DNA of 64,000 nt from Mycolicibacterium sp. CR10 (GCF_005222675.1 NZ_STGE01000074.1:1-64000); one strand, 5' to 3'; numbered from the stretch's first letter, positions 18,091 to 27,575 are shown. Numbers and translations: made by a program. Notes: generated by a model not told the origin, from the letters alone.

Positions 18091-20115
18091 CTAGGGCAGT
18101 CGATCCGGCGTCCGAAGCCGCTGCAACGCGGCCCGCACCGACGCGCCGTCCGTCGTCGCCCAGAACGGCGGCAGCGACGCGCGAAGGTACCCGCTGTACC
18201 GCGCGGTCGCCATCCGGGAGTCGAGGACGGCCACGACACCGCGATCCTCCACGCGGCGCAGCAGCCGGCCCGCTCCCTGGGCGAGCAGCAGTGCGGCGTG
18301 GCTGGCGGCCACGGCCATGAATCCGTTGCCGCCCCGTGCTGCGACCGCGCGCTGACGGGCGGTCAGCAGCGGATCGTCGGGGCGCGGAAACGGAATCCGG
18401 TCGATGAGCACCAGCGACAGCGACGGGCCGGGAACATCGACGCCCTGCCACAGCGACAGCGTCCCGAACAGTGACGTCTGCTCGTCGTCGGCGAAGCGCT
18501 GCACCAGCGCCGAGGTGGTGTCGTCGCCCTGGCACAGGACCGGGGTCTCGAGGCGCTCCCGCATGATCTCGGCGGCGGACTTGGCTGCCCGCATGGAGGA
18601 GAACAGGCCGAGCGTTCGTCCGTCTGCGGCGGTGATCAACGAGGCGATCTCGTCCAGCTGCTCGGCGGAGCCGGTGCCGTCGCGCCCGGGCGGTGGTAGG
18701 TGCGCGGCGACATAGAGGATGCCCGATTTCGCATGGTCGAACGGCGATCCCACGTCGAGTCCGCGCCACACCGCGCGGGAGTCGGCATCGTCGGTGCCGC
18801 GGTCCAGGCCCCACGCCTCGGCCATCGCGTCGAAGCTGCCTCCGATGGTCAGCGTCGCCGATGTCAGCACCGTGGTCGAACGCCCGAACAGGCTGGCGCG
18901 CAACAGGCCTGACACCGACAGCGGCGCGACGCGCAGGACCGTGCGACTTTCGGCGCCCGGCCGGGACGTTTCGGTGTGTTCGACCCAGACGACGTCGGAG
19001 CGGTCGGGGATGGCAGGGACGAACGAGCTCAGGATTCGTGACGTGGTGTCGCTGACATCGGCGAGCGCGGTGACCGCTTCTGCTCGCGCGGCTGCGGCCT
19101 TCGGGTCGTTGGGGGCGGTGTCGATCGCGCTTCGGGCCCTGCTCGCGGCGTCGCGCAGCACCGTCAGATACGTCCCCATCTCCTCGTCGAGCACATCGAT
19201 GCGACCGGGGCGGGCCTCGAAGATCGCCGACGTGAACGTCGCCACTGCTCCCTCCAACCGCTGCGCGAGCTCGGGATCGACGATGCGTGCGGCGCGCCGC
19301 AGCGCGATGCCCAGGGAGGTCGCCGACAGCTCGGCGGTCGCGACGCCGGTGACCCGGTCCACCAACTCGTGGGCTTCGTCGACGATCAGCAGGTCGTGTT
19401 CGGGCAGCACATTGGCCTCGCCGATGGCGTCGATGGCCAGCAGCGCGTGGTTGGTGACGACGACATCGGCGCGGCCCGCGCGATCCCGGGCGCGTTCGGC
19501 GAAGCAATCGGTCCCGAACGGGCACCGTGACACGCCGATGCATTCCCGCGCCGACACGCTGACCTGCGACCATGACCGGTCCGGGACGCCGGGTGCCAGT
19601 TCGTCACGGTCACCGGTGTCGGTGTTCGACGACCATTCGACGAGGCGCTTCACGTCGCGCCCCAGGGCGCTGGCCGCCATCGGGGAGAAGAGCTCCTCCT
19701 GGGGCCGGTCTTCGGGCTCGGCCGGGCCGCCGGTCGCTCCGTTGTGAATCTTGTTCAGGCACAGGTAATTTCCACGGCCTTTCAGTAGCGCGAACTCGGG
19801 CCTGCGAGGCAGTGTCCCGGTCAACGAGTCGGCGAGCCGGGGAAGATCGCGGTCGACCAGCTGGCGTTGCAGGGCGATGGTCGCTGTCGACACGACGACA
19901 GGGCGGTTGTCCTTCAAGGAGTGGGCGATCGCGGGCACCAGATAGGCCAACGACTTTCCGGTGCCCGTTCCGGCTTGGACGGCGAGGTGCTCACCGCTGT
20001 CGAAGGCCTGCGCCACCGCCTCGGCCATCTCGATCTGGCCGTCGCGCTGCGTGCCGCCCAGCGCGGCGACGGCTGTCGCCAGTAGCTCGGTGACCCCGGT
20101 GGTCTGACTCGCCAC
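18091..20115 (-). CDS. dinG: ATP-dependent helicase, DinG/XPD family
   Basis: Superfamily 2 iron-sulfur helicase, homologue of Rv1329c, acting on damaged or structured DNA. The 674-residue protein has Walker A (AGTGTGKS, residues 48-55), a DEAH box (VDEAHEL, near 245) and C-terminal helicase motifs (TLSLWQGVDVPG, QGAGRLLRR). Cysteines in YLCLNKI, CIGVSRCPF and TDCF between motifs I and II are placed for the 4Fe-4S cluster of this family. The GTG start is 3 bases after the pncB stop, so the two are co-transcribed. Confidence 0.93.
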   Translation of the reverse strand: MASQTTGVTELLATAVAALGGTQRDGQIEMAEAVAQAFDSGEHLAVQAGTGTGKSLAYLVPAIAHSLKDNRPVVVSTATIALQRQLVDRDLPRLADSLTGTLPRRPEFALLKGRGNYLCLNKIHNGATGGPAEPEDRPQEELFSPMAASALGRDVKRLVEWSSNTDTGDRDELAPGVPDRSWSQVSVSARECIGVSRCPFGTDCFAERARDRAGRADVVVTNHALLAIDAIGEANVLPEHDLLIVDEAHELVDRVTGVATAELSATSLGIALRRAARIVDPELAQRLEGAVATFTSAIFEARPGRIDVLDEEMGTYLTVLRDAASRARSAIDTAPNDPKAAAARAEAVTALADVSDTTSRILSSFVPAIPDRSDVVWVEHTETSRPGAESRTVLRVAPLSVSGLLRASLFGRSTTVLTSATLTIGGSFDAMAEAWGLDRGTDDADSRAVWRGLDVGSPFDHAKSGILYVAAHLPPPGRDGTGSAEQLDEIASLITAADGRTLGLFSSMRAAKSAAEIMRERLETPVLCQGDDTTSALVQRFADDEQTSLFGTLSLWQGVDVPGPSLSLVLIDRIPFPRPDDPLLTARQRAVAARGGNGFMAVAASHAALLLAQGAGRLLRRVEDRGVVAVLDSRMATARYSGYLRASLPPFWATTDGASVRAALQRLRTPDRLP

Positions 20116-20118
20116 GGC

Positions 20119-21468
20119 CTAGCCTTGGCTGCGCACCGGCGCGATGATCCGCGTCGGGATCGCCGGGTCGCCCTTCGAGAGTTTCAGGCCGTCCCAGGGC
20201 AGGCTGAGCAAGCCCCGCTCCACGCGTTCCCGGGCCGGCTGCAGGCCGAGGTCGGCGACCGGGTCACCGTCGCGCACCAGCGCGACAGTTAACTCTCGGG
20301 ACGTGAGTTCTGAGTGTGTCGGCGGCGGCTGGGCGGCCGGATGCACGACTTCCTCGACGATGGTCCCGGACGCCTTGGCCAGCCGGACCGCGCGCTTGCG
20401 CCCGCCGTGGGACTCCTTGTGGCTGCTGCGTTTCTCGACGGGAATGCCGTCGACCTCGACCAGTTTGTAGACCATGCTTGCCGTCGGCGCGCCTGATCCG
20501 GTGACCACTGACGTGCCGACACCGTAGATGTCGACGGGTTCGGCGCGCAGTGCGGCGATGGCGAACTCGTCCAGATCGCCGGAGACCACGATGCGGGTCT
20601 TCGTCGCGCCGAGGCCGTCGAGCTGATCGCGGACCTGTCGGGTCAACACACCGAGGTCGCCGGAGTCGATCCGGACGGCCCCGAGGTTCGGTCCCGCGAC
20701 CTCCACCGCATTGGCGACGCCCGTGGTGATGTCGTAGGTGTCCACGAGCAGCGTCGTGTCCACACCCAACGCGTCGACCTGGGCCCTGAAGGCGGCTTTC
20801 TCCCAGTCCGACATCGACCCGCCGTCCGTGGTGTGCAGCAGCGTGAACGCGTGCGCGCTCGTACCCAACGCGGGGACCCCGTGTCTGCGCTGTGCCTCCA
20901 GGTTCGATGACCCGGTGAATCCGGCGATGTAGGCCGCGCGCGCCGCGGCGACGGCCGACTGTTCGTGGGTGCGGCGCGATCCCATCTCGATCAAGGGGCG
21001 ACCGTCCGCGGCGCTGACCATCCGCGCGGCGGCCGAGGCGACGGCGGTGTCGTGATTGAAGATCGACAGCGCCAGCGTTTCGAGCAGAACGCAGTCGCCG
21101 AACGTCCCGGTCACGGACAGCACGGGAGATCCCGGGAAGTACAGCTCACCCTCGGGGTAGCCGTCGATGTCGCCGGTGAACCGGTACTCGGCTAGGTAGT
21201 CGAGCGCCGCGGGGTCGAGGAAGTCGGCGAGCGAGCTCAGCTCCGCGGTGCCGAATCGGAACGCGCGCAACGCTTCAACGAATCGGGCGGTGCCGGCGGT
21301 GATGCCGTAACGCCTGCCTTCGGGGAGGCGGCGGGCGAACACCTCGAACGTGGTGCGTCGGTGCGCGCTGCCGTCCCGCAACGCGGCGGCGAGCATCGTC
21401 AGTTCGTACTTGTCGGTCAGCAGGGACACGGGCAGCCCCAGAGGCGAGGTCCGGGGTGATCCAGTCAC
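20119..21468 (-). CDS. pncB: Nicotinate phosphoribosyltransferase
   Basis: Converts nicotinate and PRPP to nicotinate mononucleotide in NAD salvage. The 449-residue protein shows TDKYELTML near the N-terminus, the substrate-binding EMGSRRTHE, the GTSAHAF segment with the phospho-accepting His, and VDTYDITTG. It corresponds to Rv1330c (pncB1). TACGGT precedes the GTG start by 6 bases, and dinG follows immediately. Confidence 0.95.
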   Translation of the reverse strand: MTGSPRTSPLGLPVSLLTDKYELTMLAAALRDGSAHRRTTFEVFARRLPEGRRYGITAGTARFVEALRAFRFGTAELSSLADFLDPAALDYLAEYRFTGDIDGYPEGELYFPGSPVLSVTGTFGDCVLLETLALSIFNHDTAVASAAARMVSAADGRPLIEMGSRRTHEQSAVAAARAAYIAGFTGSSNLEAQRRHGVPALGTSAHAFTLLHTTDGGSMSDWEKAAFRAQVDALGVDTTLLVDTYDITTGVANAVEVAGPNLGAVRIDSGDLGVLTRQVRDQLDGLGATKTRIVVSGDLDEFAIAALRAEPVDIYGVGTSVVTGSGAPTASMVYKLVEVDGIPVEKRSSHKESHGGRKRAVRLAKASGTIVEEVVHPAAQPPPTHSELTSRELTVALVRDGDPVADLGLQPARERVERGLLSLPWDGLKLSKGDPAIPTRIIAPVRSQG

Positions 21469-21474
21469 AGGCCA

Positions 21475-21525
21475 ACCGTATCGGTAAGGAGCACCTACAG
21501 AGCATCACCGAGGCACCGGTATTCT
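21475..21525. promoter_or_regulatory. Divergent leaderless promoters of pncB and clpS
   Basis: The 64-base gap holds TACGGT (minus strand, 21475-21480) 6 bases before the pncB GTG and TATTCT (plus strand, 21520-21525) 7 bases before the clpS ATG. Both match the TANNNT-N6/7-start pattern of leaderless mycobacterial genes. The two -10 elements are about 40 bases apart, so their -35 regions overlap. Confidence 0.6.
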
Positions 21526-21532
21526 TGCCCAC

Positions 21533-21847
21533 ATGGTCACGCCGGCGATGTCCCAACCGGGAACCCGCGAAGACCGCGCCGTCGCCACCGACACCGAGGA
21601 AGACGTCGCCACCGACGCCCCGTGGGTCACCCTCGTCTGGGACGACCCCGTGAACTTGATGACCTATGTGACCTACGTGCTGCAGAAGCTCTTCGGCTAC
21701 AGCGAACCGCATGCAACCAAACTGATGCTCCAGGTCCACAACGAAGGCAAGGCGGTGGTGTCGGCGGGCAGTCGGGAGTCGATGGAAGTCGATGTTTCCA
21801 AGCTCCACGCCGCCGGCTTGTGGGCGACGCTGCAACAGGACCGCTGA
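21533..21847 (+). CDS. clpS: ClpS adaptor of the Clp protease (N-degron recognition)
   Basis: Delivers proteins with destabilising N-terminal residues to ClpC-ClpP. The 104-residue protein has an acidic N-terminal extension of about 30 residues, then the ClpS core: WDDPVNLMTYV (the Asn-Asp pocket region), LFGYSEPHATKLMLQVH and GKAVVSAGSRE. It heads a run of same-strand genes that matches Rv1331 to Rv1339. Start ATG 21533 is supported by the -10 hexamer 7 bases upstream. Confidence 0.95.
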   Translation: MVTPAMSQPGTREDRAVATDTEEDVATDAPWVTLVWDDPVNLMTYVTYVLQKLFGYSEPHATKLMLQVHNEGKAVVSAGSRESMEVDVSKLHAAGLWATLQQDR

Positions 21848-21854
21848 CCCGACT

Positions 21855-22439
21855 GTGCGTAAATGGAAGCGGGTCGAGGGCGCAGGTGGCCCGCAGTTCC
21901 GGTCGGCGCTGGCGGCGCACGAAGCCGAGCTGTTGAGCAATCTGGTGGCCTCCCTGCTCGGAATGCTCGAGGATCGCGAGTCGTCAGCGCCGGTGGACGA
22001 ACTCGCCGAGATCACCGGGATTCGGACCGGCAATTCGGTTCCACCGCAAGACGATACGATGAAGCGGCTGCTGCCGGACTTCTATCGGCCTGCGACAGAC
22101 CACCCGGCCGGGTCGGGCACCGCGGAGAGCCTCAACAGCGCGCTGCGGGGCCTTCATGAACCTGACATCATCGATGCGAAACGTGAAGCGGCGCAACGGC
22201 TGTTGGACACCGTCCCGCAGGGCGGCGGCAAGTTCGAACTGACCGAGGACGACGCGCAGGCCTGGGCCACGGCCGTCAACGACGTACGCCTGGCTTTGGG
22301 CACGATGCTCGACATCGGCACCGACGGGCCCGAGCGACTACCTACCGACCATCCGATGGCGGGGCACCTTGACGTCTACCAGTGGCTCACGGTGTTGCAG
22401 GAGTACTTGGTGCTGAGCCTCATGGGGAAGCAGAAGTAG
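21855..22439 (+). CDS. DUF2017 family protein
   Basis: A 194-residue protein matching Rv1332 in position and in its start MRKWKRVEG. It is an alpha-helical, acidic protein of the actinobacterial DUF2017 family with no proven role. GTG 21855 lies 7 bases after clpS; the longer reading into clpS is not needed. Its TAG stop shares a base with the GTG of the next gene. Constant linkage to clpS suggests a link to proteolysis, but this is inference. Confidence 0.85.
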   Translation: MRKWKRVEGAGGPQFRSALAAHEAELLSNLVASLLGMLEDRESSAPVDELAEITGIRTGNSVPPQDDTMKRLLPDFYRPATDHPAGSGTAESLNSALRGLHEPDIIDAKREAAQRLLDTVPQGGGKFELTEDDAQAWATAVNDVRLALGTMLDIGTDGPERLPTDHPMAGHLDVYQWLTVLQEYLVLSLMGKQK

Positions 22440-23461
22440 TGGCCGGGTCGATCACCGACGTGGGTGGCATTCGCGTCGGTCACCACCATGCGTGCGATCC
22501 CGATGCGGAGCTGGGTTCCGGCTGGGCGACGGGCACGACCGTGGTGCTCGCCCCTCCCGGAACGGTCGGTGCGGTGGACGGCCGCGGCGGCGCCCCGGGG
22601 TCGCGGGAGACCGACCTGCTCGATCCCAGCAATTCGGTCCGTCATGTCGACGCCGTGGTGCTCACCGGCGGCAGCGCGTTCGGACTGGCCGCCGCCGACG
22701 GCGTGATGGCCTGGCTGGAAGAACAGGACCGCGGCGTCGCGCTGGACGGTGGTGTGGTGCCGATCGTCCCCGCCGCCGTGATCTTCGATTTACCGGTGGG
22801 CGGCTGGAAGTGCCGACCGACCGCCGAGTTCGGGTATCGCGCGGCCGCCGGCGCGGGCACCGATGTCGGTATCGGCTGCGTCGGTGCCGGCGTCGGCGCG
22901 CGCGCCGGGGTGCTCAAGGGCGGTGTCGGTACGGCCTCGGTGCTGCTCGACTCCGGCGTCACCGTCGGCGCGATCGTCGTGGTCAACTCGGCCGGCGACG
23001 TCGTCGATCCCGACACCGGATTGCCGTGGCTGGCCTATCAGATCGAAGAGTTCGGGCTGGTGGCCCCACCCGCCGATGAACTCGCCGGCTACGCCGAACG
23101 GCACGGCGAGTTGAGCCCGCTGAACACCACCATCGCCGTGGTGGCCACCGATGCCGCGCTCAGTAAGGCGGGCTGTCGACGGGTGGCGGTGGCCGCGCAA
23201 GACGGTCTGGCGCGCACGATCCGCCCGTGTCACACGCCGCGCGACGGTGACACGGTGTTCGCGCTGGCCACCGGTGCCGTGGAGGTGAACCCGGATCCGA
23301 CGACGCCGGCGTCGATGTCGCCCGAGGTGCCGCTGCTCACCGAGGTCGGGGCGGCCGCGGCGGACTGCCTGGCCCGCGCCGTGCTCGTCGCGTTGCTGGC
23401 CGCGGAGTCGGTCGCCGGAATACCGACCTACCGTGGCTTGTTGCCGGGAGCGTTCGAATGA
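22439..23461 (+). CDS. P1-family N-terminal-nucleophile aminopeptidase/amidohydrolase
   Basis: Homologue of Rv1333 in the DmpA/NylC (P1) family, whose precursors self-cleave before a Thr or Ser that becomes the nucleophile. The 340-residue protein has the N-terminal ITDVGGIRVGHH signature, the glycine-rich VLTGGSAFGLAAADGV and CVGAGVGARAG segments, and the likely cleavage site in LNTTIAVVATDA near residue 229. The natural substrate is unknown. GTG 22439 overlaps the preceding stop by one base, indicating coupling. Confidence 0.88.
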   Translation: MAGSITDVGGIRVGHHHACDPDAELGSGWATGTTVVLAPPGTVGAVDGRGGAPGSRETDLLDPSNSVRHVDAVVLTGGSAFGLAAADGVMAWLEEQDRGVALDGGVVPIVPAAVIFDLPVGGWKCRPTAEFGYRAAAGAGTDVGIGCVGAGVGARAGVLKGGVGTASVLLDSGVTVGAIVVVNSAGDVVDPDTGLPWLAYQIEEFGLVAPPADELAGYAERHGELSPLNTTIAVVATDAALSKAGCRRVAVAAQDGLARTIRPCHTPRDGDTVFALATGAVEVNPDPTTPASMSPEVPLLTEVGAAAADCLARAVLVALLAAESVAGIPTYRGLLPGAFE

Positions 23462-23471
23462 AAGGACCGCA

Positions 23472-23885
23472 GTGCTGACGATCCGTGCCGACTTGGTCGA
23501 CGCGATGGTCAGTCATGCCCGTGCCGACCATCCCGACGAGGCATGCGGCGTCATCGCCGGCCCCGAGGGTGCTGATCGCCCCGAGCGGTTCATCGCGATG
23601 CTCAACGCGGAACGCTCACCCACGTTCTATCGGTTCGACTCCGGCGAGCAGTTGAGGGTGTGGCGCGCTATGGACGAGGCCGACGAGACGCCGATCGTCC
23701 TCTATCACTCGCACACCGCCACCGAGGCCTACCCGAGCCGCACCGACATCGCCTACGCCTCCGAACCCGATGCCCACTATGTCGTGGTGTCCACCCGCGA
23801 CCCCGACGATCACGAGTTGCGCAGTTATCGCATCGTGGACGGCGTCGTCACCGAAGAGCCCGTCACCATCGTCGACCAGTACTAG
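23472..23885 (+). CDS. mec: CysO-cysteine peptidase (JAMM metalloprotease)
   Basis: Zinc JAB1/MPN-type protease that frees cysteine from the C-terminus of CysO. The JAMM motif is HSHTATEAYPSRTD (His-x-His-x7-Ser-x2-Asp) with the upstream Glu in ACGVIAGPEG. GTG 23472 is chosen because AAAGGA lies 5 bases upstream; 137 residues. The order mec-cysO-cysM is that of Rv1334-Rv1336. Confidence 0.93.
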   Translation: MLTIRADLVDAMVSHARADHPDEACGVIAGPEGADRPERFIAMLNAERSPTFYRFDSGEQLRVWRAMDEADETPIVLYHSHTATEAYPSRTDIAYASEPDAHYVVVSTRDPDDHELRSYRIVDGVVTEEPVTIVDQY

Positions 23886-23906
23886 AGCCACCAAGGAGGC
23901 CGTCCC

Positions 23907-24188
23907 ATGCCCGTTACCGTGTCCATTCCGACCATCCTGCGGACGCACACCGGCGGCGAGAAGCGCGTCAGCGCCACAGGCGAGACGCTCGCCGCGGTGA
24001 TCAGTGACCTCGAAGCGAACTACTCGGGGATCACCGAAAAGCTGGTCGACCCCGAAAGGCAGGGCAAGCTGCACCGCTTCGTCAACGTCTACGTGAACGA
24101 CGAGGACGTGCGGTTCTCCGGCGGGCTGGACACCGAGATCGCCGACGGAGACTCGGTGACGATCCTGCCCGCCGTCGCCGGGGGCTGA
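23907..24188 (+). CDS. cysO: Sulfur-carrier protein CysO
   Basis: Ubiquitin-fold sulfur carrier (93 residues) ending in Gly-Gly, the site of thiocarboxylate formation. It donates sulfur to O-phosphoserine on CysM, and the resulting CysO-cysteine is cut by Mec. A good ribosome-binding site (AAGGAGG) lies before the ATG. Confidence 0.95.
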   Translation: MPVTVSIPTILRTHTGGEKRVSATGETLAAVISDLEANYSGITEKLVDPERQGKLHRFVNVYVNDEDVRFSGGLDTEIADGDSVTILPAVAGG

Positions 24189-24202
24189 GAAGGCGCCTGC
24201 TG

Positions 24203-25177
24203 ATGACCCGGTACGACTCGCTGCTCCAGGCACTCGGCGGCACCCCGCTGGTCGGGCTGCCGCGGCTCTCGCCGTCCTGGAATGGGGGTGGGGACGGCTC
24301 ACCCCACATCCGATTGTGGGCCAAGCTCGAGGACCGAAACCCGACCGGGTCCATCAAGGACCGGCCCGCCCTGCGGATGATCGAGGACGCCGAGGCGAGC
24401 GGGGTGCTGCAGCCCGGGGCGACGATCCTGGAGCCGACGAGCGGCAACACCGGCATCTCCCTGGCGATGGCCGCGCTGCTCAAGGGCTACCAGATGATCT
24501 GCGTGATGCCGGAGAACACCTCGATAGAACGGCGTCAGCTGTTGGAACTCTACGGCGCCCGGATCATCTACTCGCCCGCCGAGGGTGGCTCCAACACCGC
24601 CGTTGCCCACGCCAAAGAGCTTGCGGCAGAACATCCTTCGTGGGTGATGCTGTATCAGTACGGCAACCCGTCCAATGCCGCCGCGCATTATGAGGGAACC
24701 GGGCCCGAGCTGGTGGCCGATCTGCCCGAGATCACGCATTTCGTCGCGGGCCTCGGTACGACGGGCACGCTGATGGGCACCGGCCGTTACCTGCGTGAGC
24801 AGGTGCCCGGAGTGCAGATCGTGGCCGCCGAACCGCGCTACGGCGAGGGCGTCTACGCACTGCGCAACATTGACGAGGGTTTCATCCCCGAGCTCTACGA
24901 CCCCGACGTCCTGACCACCCGCTACTCGGTCGGCTCCTTCGACGCGATCAAGCGCACCCGTGAGCTGGTGCAGACCGAGGGCATCTTCGCAGGCATCTCC
25001 ACCGGCGCGATCCTGCACGCCGCGCTCGGCATGGCCGCCAAGGCGGGCAAGGCCAGGGAACGGGCCGACATCGCGTTCGTGGTGTGCGACGCCGGATGGA
25101 AGTATCTGTCGACCGGCGCGTACGCCGGTAGCCTGGATGACGCGGAGGATGCGTTGGAAGGGCAGTTATGGGCTTGA
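24203..25177 (+). CDS. cysM: O-phosphoserine sulfhydrylase (CysO-dependent cysteine synthase)
   Basis: PLP enzyme that condenses O-phosphoserine with thiocarboxylated CysO, an oxidant-resistant route to cysteine. The PLP Lys is in GSIKDRPAL, the substrate loop is PTSGNTGIS, and the phosphate-binding GLGTTGTLMGTG follows. The C-terminus ends in EGQLWA, like the C-terminal tail that closes the active site in the M. tuberculosis enzyme. 324 residues, 14 bases after cysO. Confidence 0.95.
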   Translation: MTRYDSLLQALGGTPLVGLPRLSPSWNGGGDGSPHIRLWAKLEDRNPTGSIKDRPALRMIEDAEASGVLQPGATILEPTSGNTGISLAMAALLKGYQMICVMPENTSIERRQLLELYGARIIYSPAEGGSNTAVAHAKELAAEHPSWVMLYQYGNPSNAAAHYEGTGPELVADLPEITHFVAGLGTTGTLMGTGRYLREQVPGVQIVAAEPRYGEGVYALRNIDEGFIPELYDPDVLTTRYSVGSFDAIKRTRELVQTEGIFAGISTGAILHAALGMAAKAGKARERADIAFVVCDAGWKYLSTGAYAGSLDDAEDALEGQLWA

Positions 25178-25187
25178 GGGTTCGCGC

Positions 25188-25871
25188 GTGAGTGTGCCTG
25201 GCTATCCGGGGACGGCCGGGTTGCCCGCCGCACCGAAGAAACGTCCGGCGTGGGTCGTCGGCGGGGCGACCATCGTGTCGTTCGTCGTGTTGCTCTGGAT
25301 CATCGAACTTTTCGACAACCTGTCCGGACATCGGCTCGACAGCAACGGTATTCGGCCGCTGGAGACCGACGGCCTGACGGGCATCCTGGTGGCGCCGCTG
25401 TTGCACTCGAATTGGGAGCACCTGATCGCCAACACCGGTCCGGCGCTCGTGCTCGGGTTTCTGATGACCCTGGCGGGCTTGTCCCGGTTCATCTTCGCGA
25501 CCGCGATCGTCTGGATTCTCGGGGGTCTCGGCACCTGGTTGATCGGCAATGTGGGCGCGCCGACCTACAACGGCATGGTGGTCGAGACCAACCACATCGG
25601 CGCTTCCGGGCTGATTTTCGGGTGGCTGACCTTCCTCATCGTTTTCGGCTTCTTCACCCGCAAGGTCTGGGAGATCGTCGTCGGCGTGGTCGTGCTGTTC
25701 ATCTACGGCAGCATCCTGCTGGGCGTGTTGCCGGGGACTTTCGGCGTCTCGTGGCAGGGCCACCTGTGCGGAGCGATCGCCGGTGTCCTCGCCGCCTATC
25801 TGCTGTCCGGGCCCGAACGTAAGACACGCGCATTGCGGCGTCCCGTCCGGCCACCGTCGCTGGGTGCATGA
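25188..25871 (+). CDS. Rhomboid family intramembrane serine protease
   Basis: Homologue of Rv1337. The 227-residue protein has about six membrane segments. The catalytic Ser is in HIGASGLIFGW (near residue 139) and the catalytic His in WQGHLCGAIAG. The LxHxNWEHLxAN motif in the first loop is present. Start GTG 25188 lies 10 bases after the cysM stop. It presumably cleaves membrane proteins; no mycobacterial substrate is established. Its stop overlaps the murI start (ATGA). Confidence 0.92.
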   Translation: MSVPGYPGTAGLPAAPKKRPAWVVGGATIVSFVVLLWIIELFDNLSGHRLDSNGIRPLETDGLTGILVAPLLHSNWEHLIANTGPALVLGFLMTLAGLSRFIFATAIVWILGGLGTWLIGNVGAPTYNGMVVETNHIGASGLIFGWLTFLIVFGFFTRKVWEIVVGVVVLFIYGSILLGVLPGTFGVSWQGHLCGAIAGVLAAYLLSGPERKTRALRRPVRPPSLGA

Positions 25872-26704
25872 ATCCCGACGCGTTGCGCCCCGTCGGGATC
25901 TTCGATTCCGGGGTCGGCGGGCTGACGGTTGCGCGGGCCGTCATCGACCAACTGCCCGACGAGGACATCATCTATGTCGGTGATACCGGCAACGGACCGT
26001 ACGGACCGCTGACCGTTCCCGAGATCCGGGCGCATGCGCTGACGATCGGTGACGATCTCGCCGGCCGCGGCGTCAAGGCGTTGGTGATCGCGTGCAACAC
26101 CGCCTCCTCGGCGTGCCTGCGCGACGCGCGCGAGCGTTACGCGCCGATCCCGGTCGTCGAAGTGATCCTGCCTGCGGTCCGACGCGCCGTCGCGGCCACC
26201 CGAAACGGGCGCGTCGGGGTCATCGGCACGGCCGCCACGATCGCCTCGGGGGCCTATCAGGATGCGTTCGCCGCCGCGCGCGATATCGAGGTGTTCTCGG
26301 TGGCCTGTCCCCGGTTCGTCGACTTCGTCGAACGGGGGGTGACCAGCGGCAGACAGGTGCTCGGTCTGGCCGAGGGATATCTGGAACCGTTGCAGCGCGC
26401 CGAGGTAGACACGCTCGTGCTCGGCTGCACGCACTATCCGATGCTGTCGGGCCTGATCCAACTGGCGATGGGCGACAACGTCAGCCTGGTGTCCAGCGCG
26501 GAGGAGACAGCAAAGGATCTGTTGCGGGTTCTCACGGAGAAGGACCTGTTGAAGCCGCACCCCGGTCCGGGGGCGCCACCGCCGCGGCGGGTGTTCGAAG
26601 CGACCGGTGATCCTGAAGCGTTCACCGCCCTGGCAGCACGATTTCTCGGGCCCACACTGGACGGCGTCCGGCCTGTTCAGCGTCACCTTGGCTCGCGAAC
26701 ATGA
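25868..26704 (+). CDS. murI: Glutamate racemase
   Basis: Cofactor-independent racemase making D-glutamate for peptidoglycan. Catalytic cysteines are in IACNTASS and LGCTHYPM; the IFDSGVGGLTV start and DTGNGPYG loop are typical. 278 residues. The ATG overlaps the rhomboid stop by 4 bases, so translation is coupled. Corresponds to Rv1338. Confidence 0.96.
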   Translation: MNPDALRPVGIFDSGVGGLTVARAVIDQLPDEDIIYVGDTGNGPYGPLTVPEIRAHALTIGDDLAGRGVKALVIACNTASSACLRDARERYAPIPVVEVILPAVRRAVAATRNGRVGVIGTAATIASGAYQDAFAAARDIEVFSVACPRFVDFVERGVTSGRQVLGLAEGYLEPLQRAEVDTLVLGCTHYPMLSGLIQLAMGDNVSLVSSAEETAKDLLRVLTEKDLLKPHPGPGAPPPRRVFEATGDPEAFTALAARFLGPTLDGVRPVQRHLGSRT

Positions 26705-26762
26705 CGTTGATGACCTAAAGCTGCGATGTTTTCGCCAAGCCGATCGCGGGCATGGCAAGCTA

Positions 26763-27536
26763 GTGAGCGTGCGAATCACCATACTGGGCTGCTCCGGCAG
26801 TGTGGTCGGCCCTGATTCGCCCGCGTCCGGATATCTGGTCACCGCGCCGGACACCCCACCGCTGGTACTCGACTTCGGTGGTGGTGTGCTCGGAGCCCTT
26901 CAGCGCCACGCCGACCCCAACGCCGTGCACGTGTTGCTGTCGCATCTGCATGCCGATCACTGCCTCGATCTCCCCGGGCTTTTCGTGTGGCGGCGCTACC
27001 ACCCGTCGCCGGCTCAGCAGCGCGGTGTCGTCTACGGTCCCGCCAACACCTGGGCGCGGCTGGGCGCGGCATCGTCGCCCGAAGGCGGCGAGATCGACGA
27101 CTTCACCGACATCTTCGACGTCCGCCATTGGGTGGACAACCAGCCTGTGCAGATCGGGGAGCTGTCGATCCAGCCGCGGCTGGTATGCCATCCCACGGAG
27201 TCCTACGGGATGCGGATCACCGACCCGTCGGGTGCCACGTTCGTCTACAGCGGTGACACCGGCTACTGCGATGCACTCATCGACCTTGCTCGCGACGCCG
27301 ACGTGTTTCTGTGCGAGGCGTCGTGGACGCATTCGCCGTCGCGGCCGCCCAGGTTGCACCTCTCGGGGACCGAAGCCGGACGGGCCGCCGCCCGCGCAGG
27401 CGTGTCCGAACTGCTGCTGACCCACATCCCGCCGTGGACCTCGCGCGAGGATGTCATCAGCGAGGCGAAGGCCGAGTTCGACGGCCCGGTGCACGCGGTC
27501 GTGTGCAATGAATCGTTCGACGTCGCCAAGTCCTGA
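26763..27536 (+). CDS. Metallo-beta-lactamase-fold cAMP phosphodiesterase (Rv1339-like)
   Basis: Metallo-hydrolase with the dinuclear motif HLHADHCLD, a further metal Asp in YSGDTGYCD, and a late His in LLLTHIPPW. It corresponds to Rv1339, reported as an atypical class II cyclic AMP phosphodiesterase. With two adenylate cyclases in this window it could lower cAMP. GTG 26763 (257 residues) or GTG 26769 are both possible starts; reading further upstream would enter murI. Confidence 0.88.
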   Translation: MSVRITILGCSGSVVGPDSPASGYLVTAPDTPPLVLDFGGGVLGALQRHADPNAVHVLLSHLHADHCLDLPGLFVWRRYHPSPAQQRGVVYGPANTWARLGAASSPEGGEIDDFTDIFDVRHWVDNQPVQIGELSIQPRLVCHPTESYGMRITDPSGATFVYSGDTGYCDALIDLARDADVFLCEASWTHSPSRPPRLHLSGTEAGRAAARAGVSELLLTHIPPWTSREDVISEAKAEFDGPVHAVVCNESFDVAKS

Positions 27537-27575
27537 ACGCTGTTGACCGTGCACCAGGGCTCCTCGGTGACCCGA

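Noticed and set aside
17999..19573. A 524-codon open frame on the minus strand
   Set aside because: It overlaps dinG in another frame and is extremely Arg-rich. DinG has full helicase motifs and explains the region.
24960..25187. Extension of the rhomboid protein into cysM
   Set aside because: The added 76 codons are a shadow frame of cysM. GTG 25188 lies just after the cysM stop and fits the family start.
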